Shown: piece after piece, positions 1-7,843 of the stretch
Numbering within the stretch: the stretch's first letter is position 1
How the letters are laid out: the number at the start of each line of letters is the position of its first letter
DNA from: Amphritea sp.
GTDB lineage: Bacteria; Pseudomonadota; Gammaproteobacteria; Pseudomonadales; Balneatricaceae
Reading direction: 5' to 3'
Length of the DNA stretch: 16,371 nt
NCBI GenBank assembly: GCA_018067325.1
Contig: JAGPUU010000406.1
Location: 1-16,371 of the forward strand
The notes under the pieces: generated by a model
The model's input: only the letters and a program-made list of their open reading frames with translations
The model's database searches: none
Told to the model about the DNA's origin: nothing
Translations under genes and position numbers: made by a program

Positions 1-73
1 AATAAGAATATGATATAAAATATACCGCTAAAGCTACAGCAATTTTAGTACCAATATGGGTGTAATTAGAGAT

Positions 74-88
74 TATCAAAGTTTGATA
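74..88. promoter_or_regulatory. Perfect 7-bp dyad, possible operator
   Basis: TATCAAA and TTTGATA flank a single G, giving a perfect 15-base dyad in an AT-rich intergenic stretch. The size and symmetry are those of a dimeric repressor site. No promoter could be assigned to it. It could belong to a divergent gene lying left of the window. The regulator is unknown. Confidence 0.25.
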
Positions 89-178
89 TCACTTAGGTGC
101 CATCAAAGTCAGACTCTTCCCCGCCGCTGCGCACTCTTCTGACAAAACTCATCATTTAGATAGAGACTTTTAACCTAA

Positions 179-216
179 AGTGATCACTGTATCTGTTCTG
201 CCCACGCTGTTAAAAT
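179..216 (+). promoter_or_regulatory. Candidate extended -10 promoter with a 10-bp palindrome, upstream of the DUF3549 gene
   Basis: An extended -10 element (TGT followed by TAAAAT, 208-216) lies about 30 bases before the DUF3549 start codon. No good -35 box is present at 17 bases, as is common for extended -10 promoters. A perfect palindrome, AGTGATCACT (179-188), sits where the -35 region would be and could be an operator. Both assignments are by eye. Confidence 0.35.
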
Positions 217-247
217 AGCCGCAGTTTTTTTCCTACCAGGCACCAGA

Positions 248-1330
248 ATGGCACATTTTGAAACACTGACCGATTTTATCCGGCAAACTGAAGCACAATT
301 TCGTATTTTCGATATGGGCCGCTGCATCAGCAAGCTATCACCTGACAACTTTCGTCAGATGGAGATGGGGCATATACCCTATCCAAAACCCTTTCTTCAT
401 CAAGCCTGGGTCGCAGTACTCATGTGGAATCCTAAGCGTACTGAAGAAAACGTCGTATGGTTTCTCAAGCTACCACTTGATGAGCAGGGATTTCTGGTAC
501 AGGCTGCCCGGGATGATTTTCTCAACCGCCTATTGCAAAACCTGAACAACAGCATGGGTAAAGGCCCACTGGACCAGCCCACTGACGCAACCGAATACCG
601 GGATGCACTGAAGGATAATCCTTTCTCCTTTACCCCTGATCAGGAAAAAATGGCCGCCTTTCACGCCACTGCGACGCTGACTACCCGTCAACCGGCATCA
701 AGCTTCTACGATACTGCTCGATCCTATTTTCATGGAAAATCTGAACTAAGCGACTGGAATACGCTCGGGCACCAAGGAATAGCGGATTATGTCATTCGCT
801 GCCAGGAAGAGTCAGGAAAAGCGAGCAACGAAGAGAAACTCGCCACGATATTCAATCAGCTGCCAGACACCCCATTGGAAGCTGTATCTACTTTTATCGA
901 ACACATCCAGCCCGGTGCAGCACTGACTCAGTCAATACTACTGAAACTAAACACCGCCGTATCTGAAGAAAAAGTCTCTGCAAATCAAATCAGCGCCTTA
1001 CTCAGAGCAGCCTCTCAATGCCCTGAAACTGAAGAGAAAATCGCCGCTTTGAATAGCGTGCTTAACAGCCGCTATGGTACCGAAGCGGAAGTAATTGCAG
1101 CCCTTGCCAGCCGCTGCTGGGCCAGCCTACAGTACCCAGAACTATTACAGCCATTCTTAGAAAAACTGGCGATTAACCCGACAGGTCAGGAATGTTTTAA
1201 CCGGATCATGGCAGATCTGATGTTTATCCCGACTTTACGGGCGCTGACACTGCAGCAGTTCCGTTCACCGGAACGTAGCGATGCACTGAGCCGAGCAATA
1301 GGTGGAATGTTTGGGGATGGATTTCTCTGA
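248..1330 (+). CDS. DUF3549 family protein
   Basis: This 360-residue soluble protein resembles the DUF3549 family, a gammaproteobacterial family of unknown function. The N-terminal stretch (about residues 1-60, including FRIFDMGR and the MEMGHIPYPKPFLHQAW region) is the part I recognise. The rest is mostly helical and polar, with no signal peptide, membrane segment or obvious catalytic motif. The ATG at 248 is supported by an AGG seven bases upstream and by the conserved-looking N-terminus. The gene stands alone on the plus strand with its own candidate promoter and converges on the lipoprotein gene. No molecular role can be assigned. Family assignment is from memory of the sequence pattern. 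Confidence 0.8.
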   Translation: MAHFETLTDFIRQTEAQFRIFDMGRCISKLSPDNFRQMEMGHIPYPKPFLHQAWVAVLMWNPKRTEENVVWFLKLPLDEQGFLVQAARDDFLNRLLQNLNNSMGKGPLDQPTDATEYRDALKDNPFSFTPDQEKMAAFHATATLTTRQPASSFYDTARSYFHGKSELSDWNTLGHQGIADYVIRCQEESGKASNEEKLATIFNQLPDTPLEAVSTFIEHIQPGAALTQSILLKLNTAVSEEKVSANQISALLRAASQCPETEEKIAALNSVLNSRYGTEAEVIAALASRCWASLQYPELLQPFLEKLAINPTGQECFNRIMADLMFIPTLRALTLQQFRSPERSDALSRAIGGMFGDGFL

Positions 1331-1354
1331 AGACGGGCTGAGCTGAAAGCTTGG

Positions 1355-1395
1355 AATCAATAGGGTCAAAATCAATTACTCTGACCCCATTGATT
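1355..1395. repeat. Imperfect inverted repeat with a GGGTCA/TGACCC core, REP/RAYT-like
   Basis: Two 14-base arms (1355-1368 and 1382-1395) match at 13 positions and enclose a 13-base spacer. Read on the minus strand the core is GGGGTCAGAGT followed by AATTGATTTTGACCC. From memory, this wording recurs near IS200-like (REP-associated) transposases in gammaproteobacteria. The element lies between the convergent ends of the DUF3549 and lipoprotein genes and may also act as a weak bidirectional terminator. No transposase is present here. Confidence 0.5.
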
Positions 1396-1421
1396 TCAAA
1401 AATCATAAATGGAATTACTAA

Positions 1422-2549
1422 TTAATCGGCATATTTAAATTGATTTAAGCTTGAAGGTTTAAGCACCTTCAACGCTTTACTAGCATATTTTGTAATTTTA
1501 TTATCGTACAGATTTTTATTATTCAGCGTATTAACTAAATTGTAGTAGCGGCTATTTCCTTGTTTACCAATCACTTTTATTAACCAAGCTACAGCATCTT
1601 TTGTGTAATTATCTTCTGTATATCGATTCTTCCAAATAGCTTCTGCTACTTTATCCAACTCTTCTTCGGATAAGGTATCTTTTTTAAAATACTCCTTAGC
1701 AACATGCTGTAATGTTAACCCTGAGCTTTCTAAAGGGTTAGTTAGCTCCTCTAAACTAATTCCAACTTCAGGAAATACTCTAAGCACGTTTTCAGCTTTG
1801 TTATCATGACTGGAAAATCGAACTTTACCTAATCCGTTGTACTCATAATCAACGCTACTAGGCCGTCCAGTAAAAAAATTAGCCTTATTATAAGTGATCA
1901 CATCTGGCTTACCGACTTTCTCGGTTACTAGCGCAAGACTTTCACCACCGCTTATTTTTGAAAACAAACTTTCTCTATCTTGCTTTTTATCACCTGTAAC
2001 ATTAACAGTATGACTGATATTTCTTACGTACTGACTTGAAGGAATAATTTTTGAATTTTCGCTATCCCCAACAACCAAGACTACATCTGAAACAATATCG
2101 CCCTTTAGGTTCTCTATCCAGATCGCAGAGCGATCTTTACTCAATTCTCCAGAAATCAAATAATGTTTATTATCTTCAGGCTCGAATTCAATATCACCAC
2201 GAACTAGATAATTTGAACCCGCATTTAAAATATAACCAATTGGGGCTCCGTGTACCGTTTCTCCAGACAAACTCAGCTTAGTTTTCAATGCAGGCAAATG
2301 ATGTGAATGACCTTCAGTAACTAAAAGACCATTTTTACCGTAAGATGCGTCATAGCTTTTACTAAAAGAATTTAACACGTTCTTACCATCAATCTTTTGA
2401 ATGTAAAACATGCTAGCCGTTCTAGAGCTATAAACTTTAAAGCTATCGTCAATTGTAGCAAGAGGCCCTACATAGCCTTCAGGAATTGGGTTATGAATTG
2501 TAATACAACCTGACATAAACAAGCTGAGTAGAATAAAACAATATTTCAT
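1422..2549 (-). CDS. Predicted outer-membrane lipoprotein of unknown function, possible BamE-like segment
   Basis: From the chosen start the protein has 375 residues. It begins with a short lysine-containing N-terminus and a hydrophobic run ending in the lipobox FMSG-C, so lipidation is expected at Cys15. I chose the ATG at 2549 because GGAG lies six bases before it and the signal peptide then has normal length. An in-frame ATG at 2573 would add eight residues and has no comparable ribosome site. The mature part starts with an IPEGYVGP motif. A middle stretch (around residues 200-265, with LVTEKVGKPDVI and YNGLGKVRF) recalls the SmpA/BamE fold; this is inference. Base composition is clearly more AT-rich than in the flanking genes, and the gene is bordered by a repeat and a gene-free stretch, which suggests acquisition. 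Function unknown. Confidence 0.75.
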   Translation of the reverse strand: MKYCFILLSLFMSGCITIHNPIPEGYVGPLATIDDSFKVYSSRTASMFYIQKIDGKNVLNSFSKSYDASYGKNGLLVTEGHSHHLPALKTKLSLSGETVHGAPIGYILNAGSNYLVRGDIEFEPEDNKHYLISGELSKDRSAIWIENLKGDIVSDVVLVVGDSENSKIIPSSQYVRNISHTVNVTGDKKQDRESLFSKISGGESLALVTEKVGKPDVITYNKANFFTGRPSSVDYEYNGLGKVRFSSHDNKAENVLRVFPEVGISLEELTNPLESSGLTLQHVAKEYFKKDTLSEEELDKVAEAIWKNRYTEDNYTKDAVAWLIKVIGKQGNSRYYNLVNTLNNKNLYDNKITKYASKALKVLKPSSLNQFKYAD

Positions 2550-2793
2550 TAGAAACTCCATTTTGACTAACATATCACAACTATTGATTATGACTTTTAG
2601 AACTACAATCTCCAGACACTAGAGCCTGAAATCACGGCGTTAAAAAGATAACTTTATTCTAAAAAAAATAGACCAGATAAAAGGAAGAGAAATACTACAG
2701 AAAAAGAGTTTACCGTAGAGGCCGCTTCCCTGCCCTCATCAGTTTCAAAGAATAATATTATCCCTCAGATAAATCAAAGCGTTATGCCAACGT

Positions 2794-2820
2794 CTACCCT
2801 GTTTCAGTAAAGCAGGGTAG
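2794..2820. terminator. Hairpin with a perfect 8-bp stem
   Basis: CTACCCTG (2794-2801) pairs perfectly with CAGGGTAG (2813-2820) across an 11-base loop that can add three A-T pairs. There is no real T run on either side, so it is a weak intrinsic terminator at best. It lies downstream of the minus-strand DnaT/lambda P pair. Confidence 0.4.
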
Positions 2821-2836
2821 AAAAGAGAGAAGGGAA

Positions 2837-2856
2837 GAGCCCCCTGAACAGGGCTC
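2837..2856 (-). terminator. Candidate terminator for the replication gene pair
   Basis: GAGCCC and GGGCTC form a six-base-pair stem about 50 bases beyond the stop codon of the lambda P-like gene. On the minus strand the stem is followed by a pyrimidine-rich tract (TTCCCTTCTCTCTTTT), which is imperfect but compatible with intrinsic termination. The next hairpin, at 2794-2820, may reinforce it. Confidence 0.45.
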
Positions 2857-2903
2857 CAACTTTATGTTTACACCGTAAATCCACTAAAAGTCTGAAACAT
2901 TTT

Positions 2904-3704
2904 CTACTGATAATCGTCCGGTAACTTTACACTCAAGCCCCAGCTTTCAGCCCGTTGCTGACTAGCTTGACGGAAGCGCTCACGAACCTCAGTTCCTGCG
3001 GGCTTAGTCAGATAAAATAGTAGAGTACTGGCATGCTCAGGGCTCAGCTTTTGCGCCTCTCCCCAGCGTTGAATAAACTCCACCAGGGTATTATCACTCT
3101 TGTCTTCCAACGCCACAGGAACCTCTATCGAAAGATCTTCCCCGGCACGTACCCGACGGCAGATTACCTGATAGTTATAACGAAAATCAGGGAAAATTCG
3201 ATCTTCATTTTCACTGCGTAGGCGGAACCAGCCAGTGGCTTTACCCGCATGATAGAGCGCTATATGAGTCCAGTCATGCTGCGTTGGATGATCGGCGTAA
3301 CGGCAAACCTCTTCGTAGGCAATTTTCGCCGGAGGCAGTCCGAAGTCACCACTTTGTTCATTGAGGATGGTCAGAAATTCAGAAATGGTTGGCATCCACG
3401 CCAGGGTTTCTTTACAGCGATTGATCGCTGACACCATTTCCGCTTCACCATAGCCCTGAATGCTCAGAGCCCATTCGCGTTTAGCGATACGGATCTCATC
3501 CTGAGTTTCAAAACAGCTCTTAAATTTATGCCCATAAATCGCCATAAAACGGGCGAAAATCATATTAACCAGGGTTTTAGTTTCGGTGGTGATTACCGCA
3601 GCTTCAGCCGCGGCGTCAGGATTACCAGTCGGTGTCCTTGATGTCCATGATGGCTGCGGTAACCCGCTTGCGCTTTTCCCTATTATCTGGCCGGGCGTTT
3701 TCAT
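2904..3704 (-). CDS. Replication protein P-like (lambda P family) putative helicase loader
   Basis: This 266-residue protein resembles the phage lambda replication protein P family. In lambda, P delivers the replicative helicase DnaB to the origin. A short N-terminal helix (MKTPGQIIGKS) is followed by a Pro/Ala/Thr-rich linker to about residue 42. The conserved core then runs over roughly residues 43-115 (LVNMIFARFMAIYGHKF, then a Trp-containing segment, then WMPTISEFLTIL). The start at 3704 is supported by AAAGG eight bases upstream and by the N-terminal helix seen in relatives. It lies 83 bases inside the upstream DnaT-like gene in another frame, so translation is probably coupled. No ATP-binding motif is seen, unlike in DnaC. 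Whether it is a domesticated chromosomal loader or a prophage remnant cannot be told here. Confidence 0.7.
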   Translation of the reverse strand: MKTPGQIIGKSASGLPQPSWTSRTPTGNPDAAAEAAVITTETKTLVNMIFARFMAIYGHKFKSCFETQDEIRIAKREWALSIQGYGEAEMVSAINRCKETLAWMPTISEFLTILNEQSGDFGLPPAKIAYEEVCRYADHPTQHDWTHIALYHAGKATGWFRLRSENEDRIFPDFRYNYQVICRRVRAGEDLSIEVPVALEDKSDNTLVEFIQRWGEAQKLSPEHASTLLFYLTKPAGTEVRERFRQASQQRAESWGLSVKLPDDYQ

Positions 3705-4545
3705 GGCTTACACCTTTATTAGTACCTGCGTCTGCCCGTTTTTTACGAGCATCACGTGTCTGTTTATTAACCCACTCCCGCTTTACCCAAGCAAGGAATT
3801 TCTGATCCCAATTCGACTCTTTGCGGTCTTTATCCAGCCAGTAGAGTACAAATTCATCCAGTAACTGGTCAGCAAAATCCGCAGGAATACTGTGACGGGG
3901 TAGCATATCTAACAGCGTCTGAGAGGGACGCCAACCCAGAAACATCGCATGCAATTTCTGATTTTTCTTCTCTATTTCATTCAGGCGTGTCGCAAAATCA
4001 TTTTCCGATGTCGTCTCACAACTGGGCGTAATCTGACGACTTTTTGACCAGCCAATACTGCCGCCAAAGGTTGGCGCCGGGCCTAGTTTTCTAGGTTGAG
4101 CCTGATGTACCCGACGACTGATCTCACTCCGTTCCGGAGGCTGTTCGACTACTGGCAGATCCTGAACGATGACAGGTGCGATATGTTCAGGCACATGGGT
4201 TCCATCCTGAGTATAGCCTTGTGAAGCCCCTTGGTATTCAGCCGCCGTTTGCGAGCTCATCAGGGTGACTTTTATCGCGCCTCCGTGACCAAAGGACGCA
4301 TGAACATACCCCTGTGTAACCAAACTATTAGTCACAATTGCCAGCTGATCTTCATCCCAGAAGCTTGCCAGCGCTAACCACTCATCACGGCTAAGCACTG
4401 CGGAAGGGTGACCGGACCGGTCTGGCAGGCCATGCAGCTGAATATACTCATGATACAACGCCAGAAGAATCGCTTCATCGGAGCCTACCGTACGAGCTAA
4501 AGAAGGGTAAAACAGTACGGGTTTTTCCGGAAAGCGGAAGCTCAT
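3622..4545 (-). CDS. DnaT-like single-stranded DNA-binding domain protein
   Basis: This 307-residue protein resembles primosomal DnaT-like proteins. The N-terminal 80 residues (starting MSFRFPEKPVLFYPSLAR) look like the small winged domain of this family. Residues about 85-195 are a low-complexity linker rich in Pro, Ser and Gln. The C-terminal part carries the recognisable DnaT pattern of a GWRPS motif, then FADQLLDEFVLYWLDK, then a Trp-rich FLAWVKREW, and ends in a basic Lys/Arg-rich tail. Family members bind ssDNA and help bring helicase and loader to forks. GGA lies six bases before the ATG. The 3' end overlaps the lambda P-like gene by 83 bases, so the two products very likely act together. 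Confidence 0.8.
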   Translation of the reverse strand: MSFRFPEKPVLFYPSLARTVGSDEAILLALYHEYIQLHGLPDRSGHPSAVLSRDEWLALASFWDEDQLAIVTNSLVTQGYVHASFGHGGAIKVTLMSSQTAAEYQGASQGYTQDGTHVPEHIAPVIVQDLPVVEQPPERSEISRRVHQAQPRKLGPAPTFGGSIGWSKSRQITPSCETTSENDFATRLNEIEKKNQKLHAMFLGWRPSQTLLDMLPRHSIPADFADQLLDEFVLYWLDKDRKESNWDQKFLAWVKREWVNKQTRDARKKRADAGTNKGVSHENARPDNREKRKRVTAAIMDIKDTDW

Positions 4546-4674
4546 ATTGATTCCATAACATCAAACAAAAAGACTAAAGAGAACAACGCCACCCAGTGAA
4601 CCATCAAAACATCTCAGAGAAGTTTCGCTGGATCTACGCGGTGGCCCTCTACTCACTTATATACAGATAGCTGA

Positions 4675-5082
4675 TCAGCCGTCTTGTGCGAACTGCTCTA
4701 CCGCACGCAATACATCACGGCGACTGATCTGGCCGATCAGTTTACCATTTTTTACTACCGGCAAGCGACGTCTTCCGTTGTTAATAAACTCCTCAGCCAC
4801 AGAAATAATATCGGCATCATGGGCGATGGTGTAAACCTCCGGCGACATGTAATCACCTACCCGACCACCCATCTCTTCCTCATGATAGGTCAGCGTTAAT
4901 ATTGCTTTCAGGCAATCGGCCTCAGATAACAAGCCCACCAGCTCACCTTCCTTACTTATAACAGGAGCACCAGTGATACGGTATTTAAGTAGTAAATTGA
5001 TCGCTTCGAACAGATCAGTTTCAGGGGTAAAGGTTATCAGCTTCTCAGCCATGTAATCGCTGGCTTTAACAGATCGCAGCAT
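4675..5082 (-). CDS. Two-CBS-domain protein
   Basis: This 135-residue protein consists almost entirely of a pair of CBS domains (about residues 5-60 and 75-132). CBS pairs form a Bateman module that binds adenine nucleotides such as AMP or ATP, or S-adenosylmethionine, and usually serve as regulatory modules. Typical elements are visible: the TGAPVIS strand and GELVGLLSEAD in the first repeat, and RRLPVV plus GKLIGQISRRDVLR in the second. No effector domain is fused, so the protein probably regulates a partner or acts as a sensor. A very good ribosome site (GGAGG, seven bases before the ATG) fixes the start. It lies downstream of purU on the same strand with a 127-base gap; co-transcription is possible but not shown. 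Confidence 0.9.
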   Translation of the reverse strand: MLRSVKASDYMAEKLITFTPETDLFEAINLLLKYRITGAPVISKEGELVGLLSEADCLKAILTLTYHEEEMGGRVGDYMSPEVYTIAHDADIISVAEEFINNGRRRLPVVKNGKLIGQISRRDVLRAVEQFAQDG

Positions 5083-5209
5083 TGAGCATCCTCCAAACGG
5101 ACATCAGGTAGTATTGCAGGCCTGCAGGCCCTGTTTTTATATCATCTTAGCCCAGGAAAGCGGCACAAAACACTGTCCGAGATCTATCAATTAGGCGTAC
5201 AAGGGTTTA

Positions 5210-6064
5210 TTAGTTAAAAACGACGGTTTTATTCCCATGTACCAACACCCGGTCATCAAGATGCCAGCGCAATCCGCGGGACAAAACAGTTTTCTCAACA
5301 TCCTTACCCAGTCGCACCATCTCTTCAGGCTGATCCCGGTGACTAACGCGCACCACATCCTGATCAATGATCGGTCCGGCATCCAGCTCTTCCGTCACGT
5401 AGTGACAGGTGGCACCGATCAGTTTCACGCCTCGATCATGGGCCTGATGGTAAGGTTTGGCACCGGCAAAAGAGGGTAAAAAACTATGGTGTATATTGAT
5501 GATTTTATGTCGATATAGATCGCAAACACTACTAGGTAAAATTTGCATATAGCGCGCCAGTACAATGGTTTCTGCCTGATGCTCTACGATCAGCTGATGT
5601 ACTTTATCAAAGTGAGGCTGCTTATCCTCTTTATCCACTGGCACATGGTGATAAGGAATTCCGTGCCATTCCACCATACTGCGCAGGTCATCATGGTTAG
5701 AGATCACACAAGGGATCTCACAATCCAGTTCACCTTCATGGTAACGGTATAGCAAGTCAGCCAGACAATGGGAGTCTTTACTTGCCATCAGCACTACTTT
5801 TTTAGGCGTCTCAGAATCAGTTATTTCCCACTGCATATTGAATGACTGAGCAATAGGCGTGAACTGCTCGATCAACTGTTCACGGCTAAAGCTCACCGAT
5901 GCAGAAACGATCTCAACCCGCATGAAAAACCAACCGTTTGAGCTATCGGAGTGCTGATTGGCGTCAGCAATAGAGCCGCCATGACTGGAGATAAAATTAC
6001 TTACCATTGCAACAATACCCAAGCGATCCGGGCAAGCCAATACCAGTCTGAATCTGCGTTCCAT
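5210..6064 (-). CDS. purU: Formyltetrahydrofolate deformylase PurU
   Basis: PurU hydrolyses 10-formyltetrahydrofolate to formate and tetrahydrofolate. It balances one-carbon pools and supplies formate for purine synthesis. The 284-residue length is usual. Residues 1-80 form an ACT domain (starting RLVLACPDRLGIVAMVS) expected to sense methionine or glycine. Residues about 87-284 form the formyltransferase-fold catalytic domain. The catalytic triad of this fold is visible as Asn190 and His192 in NIHHSFLPS and Asp228 in VTEELDAGPI. AAGGA precedes the ATG at a good distance. It is transcribed divergently from the phosphorylase operon across about 250 bases. Assignment is firm. Confidence 0.96.
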   Translation of the reverse strand: MERRFRLVLACPDRLGIVAMVSNFISSHGGSIADANQHSDSSNGWFFMRVEIVSASVSFSREQLIEQFTPIAQSFNMQWEITDSETPKKVVLMASKDSHCLADLLYRYHEGELDCEIPCVISNHDDLRSMVEWHGIPYHHVPVDKEDKQPHFDKVHQLIVEHQAETIVLARYMQILPSSVCDLYRHKIINIHHSFLPSFAGAKPYHQAHDRGVKLIGATCHYVTEELDAGPIIDQDVVRVSHRDQPEEMVRLGKDVEKTVLSRGLRWHLDDRVLVHGNKTVVFN

Positions 6065-6313
6065 GATGTCCTTCTTTATCTGTCTATAAACTAAGTGGCA
6101 ACATTCTATCAGCTCTCAGGTTTCACGCCACCTGTCTTATTCTGAAGCCCCGGAATTAAGGAAAATGTAAATATGTCCTTTGCGCCTTAGCATCCCCTCT
6201 GGGTACTCAGATCATATACAGGCCCTAATAATCTCTGCTATAACCAAGGTAAGCTCTAACCAATAAGAAGCGAAGGCAGCCAGGCAAACGTCTGGAGAGG
6301 GAGCACAGCTGAT
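6065..6313. promoter_or_regulatory. Divergent intergenic region between purU and the phosphorylase operon
   Basis: This 249-base region must hold both promoters. For the plus-strand operon an extended -10 element, TGC followed by TATAAC, is seen at 6236-6244, without a clear -35 box. The leader then carries a small stem (6280-6295) that overlaps the first bases of a long purine-rich ribosome site (GGAGAGGGAG, 6294-6303). On the purU side a TAGAAT box is a possible -10, with no good -35. No riboswitch fold was recognised. Confidence 0.4.
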
Positions 6314-7843
6314 ATGATTTCAACCCCCGAACGAGCGACAACGCTGCAGGCAAGGAGACTGGGAATTGATACCCGTCAGGAGCCAATCATCTACCTACGG
6401 GCAGACAGCCCGGTCTGCCGTTCAGAAGGATTCTCCGCTCTATCCCGAGTATTAGTACATACTGAACACAATAAGATCATCGCAACACTGAATATAATTA
6501 CTGGAGAGATGCTTCGCCGAGGCCAGATTGGCTTTTCTGAATCCGCCTGGCATCGACTCCATCTGAACACCGACGATCACGTTTGGTTATCTCACCCAAG
6601 ACCCGTACAGTCCCTCTCTCATGTACGCTCGAAAGTTTACGGGCACCAGCTCAACAAGCAGCAATTTCAGGAGATCATCAACGACATCGTCGACGGCCGA
6701 TATGCTGATGTTCATATCGCCGCCTTCATTACCGCTTGCGGTGACGACAAGCTCAACGACACCGAGATAACAGCGCTAACCCAGGCGATGATAGATTCGG
6801 GTAGCCGTATCGATTGGGAACAACCCCTAGTCATTGATAAACACTGCGTCGGTGGACTGCCCGGCAATCGCACCACCCCTATTGTTGTCTCTATCCTGGC
6901 CGCCAGTGGCCTGACCATGCCTAAAACATCATCCCGGGCAATTACCTCACCCGCCGGTACCGCTGATACCATGGAGACGATGACCGATGTCAGCCTGACA
7001 CTGGAACAGATGAAGCAGGTGGTCAAACAGGAAGGAGCCTGTCTCGCCTGGGGTGGTTCCGTACGATTAAGCCCCTCCGATGACATTCTTATACAAGTTG
7101 AACGGGCGCTGGATATTGATAGCGAAGGCCAGCTGATCGCCTCAGTACTATCGAAGAAAATAGCCGCGGGGGCTACCCACGTGCTTATAGATATCCCGGT
7201 CGGCCCGACAGCAAAGGTTAGATCGCAGGAAGCCGCGGATAAATTGGCAAACTCTTTTATGACCGTAAGTGAACGACTGGGAATCAAGGTTCAGATTCTC
7301 TATACCGACGGCAGCCAACCGGTCGGCAACGGCATCGGCCCTACGCTTGAAGCGAAAGATGTCATGGCGGTATTACAAAATGACACCGACGCTCCCCAAG
7401 ACCTAAAACAGCGAGCTCTGACCATGGCTGGCGCCATGTTAGAGATGTCCGGCACCGAAGCCACAGGAACAGGCGAAGAGAAGGCTACAATCATTCTGGA
7501 AACGGGGTTAGCCTGGAAAAAATTCGCGGCTATCTGTAATGCTCAGGGCGGCATGAAACAGCCCGGTGAAGCTTCCTACCTGTTTAAGCACATGGCTGAA
7601 GAGAAGGGGTATGTCTCATCGATCGATAACCGCCTTTTGGCACAGGTAGCCAAGTTAGCCGGCGCCCCTATGGACCTGACGGCAGGCGTCGAAATACACG
7701 CAAAGCTCGGCCAGCTGGTTCATCCTCAAGACCCATTATTCACTATCCACGCTGAAAGCTCTGGCGAACTCAACTATGCGGTCGACTTTTTAGAAAGTCA
7801 TCCGGAGATTATCTGCCTGACCACCGAGGTATCTGATACATGA
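6314..7843 (+). CDS. AMP phosphorylase / type 2 thymidine phosphorylase family enzyme
   Basis: This 509-residue enzyme belongs to the pyrimidine-nucleoside phosphorylase superfamily, in the branch with an extra N-terminal domain (about residues 1-95) shared by archaeal AMP phosphorylases and bacterial type 2 thymidine phosphorylases. These split a nucleotide or nucleoside with phosphate to free base plus a sugar 1-phosphate; the archaeal enzyme makes ribose 1,5-bisphosphate from AMP. Visible elements are the helical domain (about 105-165), the DKHCVGG loop (175-181) followed by GNRTTP (184-189), and the KTSSRAITSPAGTAD signature (204-218). In this signature SSRAIT replaces the form usual in true thymidine phosphorylases and matches the AMP-phosphorylase branch. 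It is first in a four-gene operon and overlaps the PRPP-synthetase-like gene by four bases. Whether the substrate is AMP, another NMP or thymidine is not decided by sequence alone. Confidence 0.88.
   Translation: MISTPERATTLQARRLGIDTRQEPIIYLRADSPVCRSEGFSALSRVLVHTEHNKIIATLNIITGEMLRRGQIGFSESAWHRLHLNTDDHVWLSHPRPVQSLSHVRSKVYGHQLNKQQFQEIINDIVDGRYADVHIAAFITACGDDKLNDTEITALTQAMIDSGSRIDWEQPLVIDKHCVGGLPGNRTTPIVVSILAASGLTMPKTSSRAITSPAGTADTMETMTDVSLTLEQMKQVVKQEGACLAWGGSVRLSPSDDILIQVERALDIDSEGQLIASVLSKKIAAGATHVLIDIPVGPTAKVRSQEAADKLANSFMTVSERLGIKVQILYTDGSQPVGNGIGPTLEAKDVMAVLQNDTDAPQDLKQRALTMAGAMLEMSGTEATGTGEEKATIILETGLAWKKFAAICNAQGGMKQPGEASYLFKHMAEEKGYVSSIDNRLLAQVAKLAGAPMDLTAGVEIHAKLGQLVHPQDPLFTIHAESSGELNYAVDFLESHPEIICLTTEVSDT

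Larger units (their letters stand above)
2574..2903. other. Gene-free stretch of 330 bases
   Basis: No convincing gene is present on either strand. The half next to the lipoprotein gene is AT-rich and should hold its promoter, but no -35/-10 pair stood out. The other half carries two hairpins (2794-2820 and 2837-2856) that lie just downstream of the minus-strand replication gene pair. Confidence 0.6.

Noticed and set aside
108..143. GTCAGA...TCTGAC inverted repeat upstream of the DUF3549 gene
   Set aside because: The arms are six bases with a 24-base spacer. That is weak, and a terminator for an unseen upstream gene would need a T run, which is absent.
5116..5140. GCAGGCCTGC/GGCCTGCAGGCC palindromes followed by CTGTTTTTAT, resembling a plus-strand terminator
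   Set aside because: The stem is only about four base pairs with a TGCA loop, and no plus-strand gene precedes it. It lies in the leader of the minus-strand CBS gene, so it is more likely leader structure or chance.
6280..6295. Small stem overlapping the ribosome site of the phosphorylase operon, considered as a riboswitch or attenuator
   Set aside because: Only six base pairs including one G-T pair, with no conserved aptamer-like elements or terminator. It was noted in the intergenic entry but does not support a riboswitch call.
6712..7287. 191-codon minus-strand frame opposite the phosphorylase gene
   Set aside because: It is antisense to conserved catalytic motifs of the phosphorylase. 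The Ser/Ile-rich product has no family signature.
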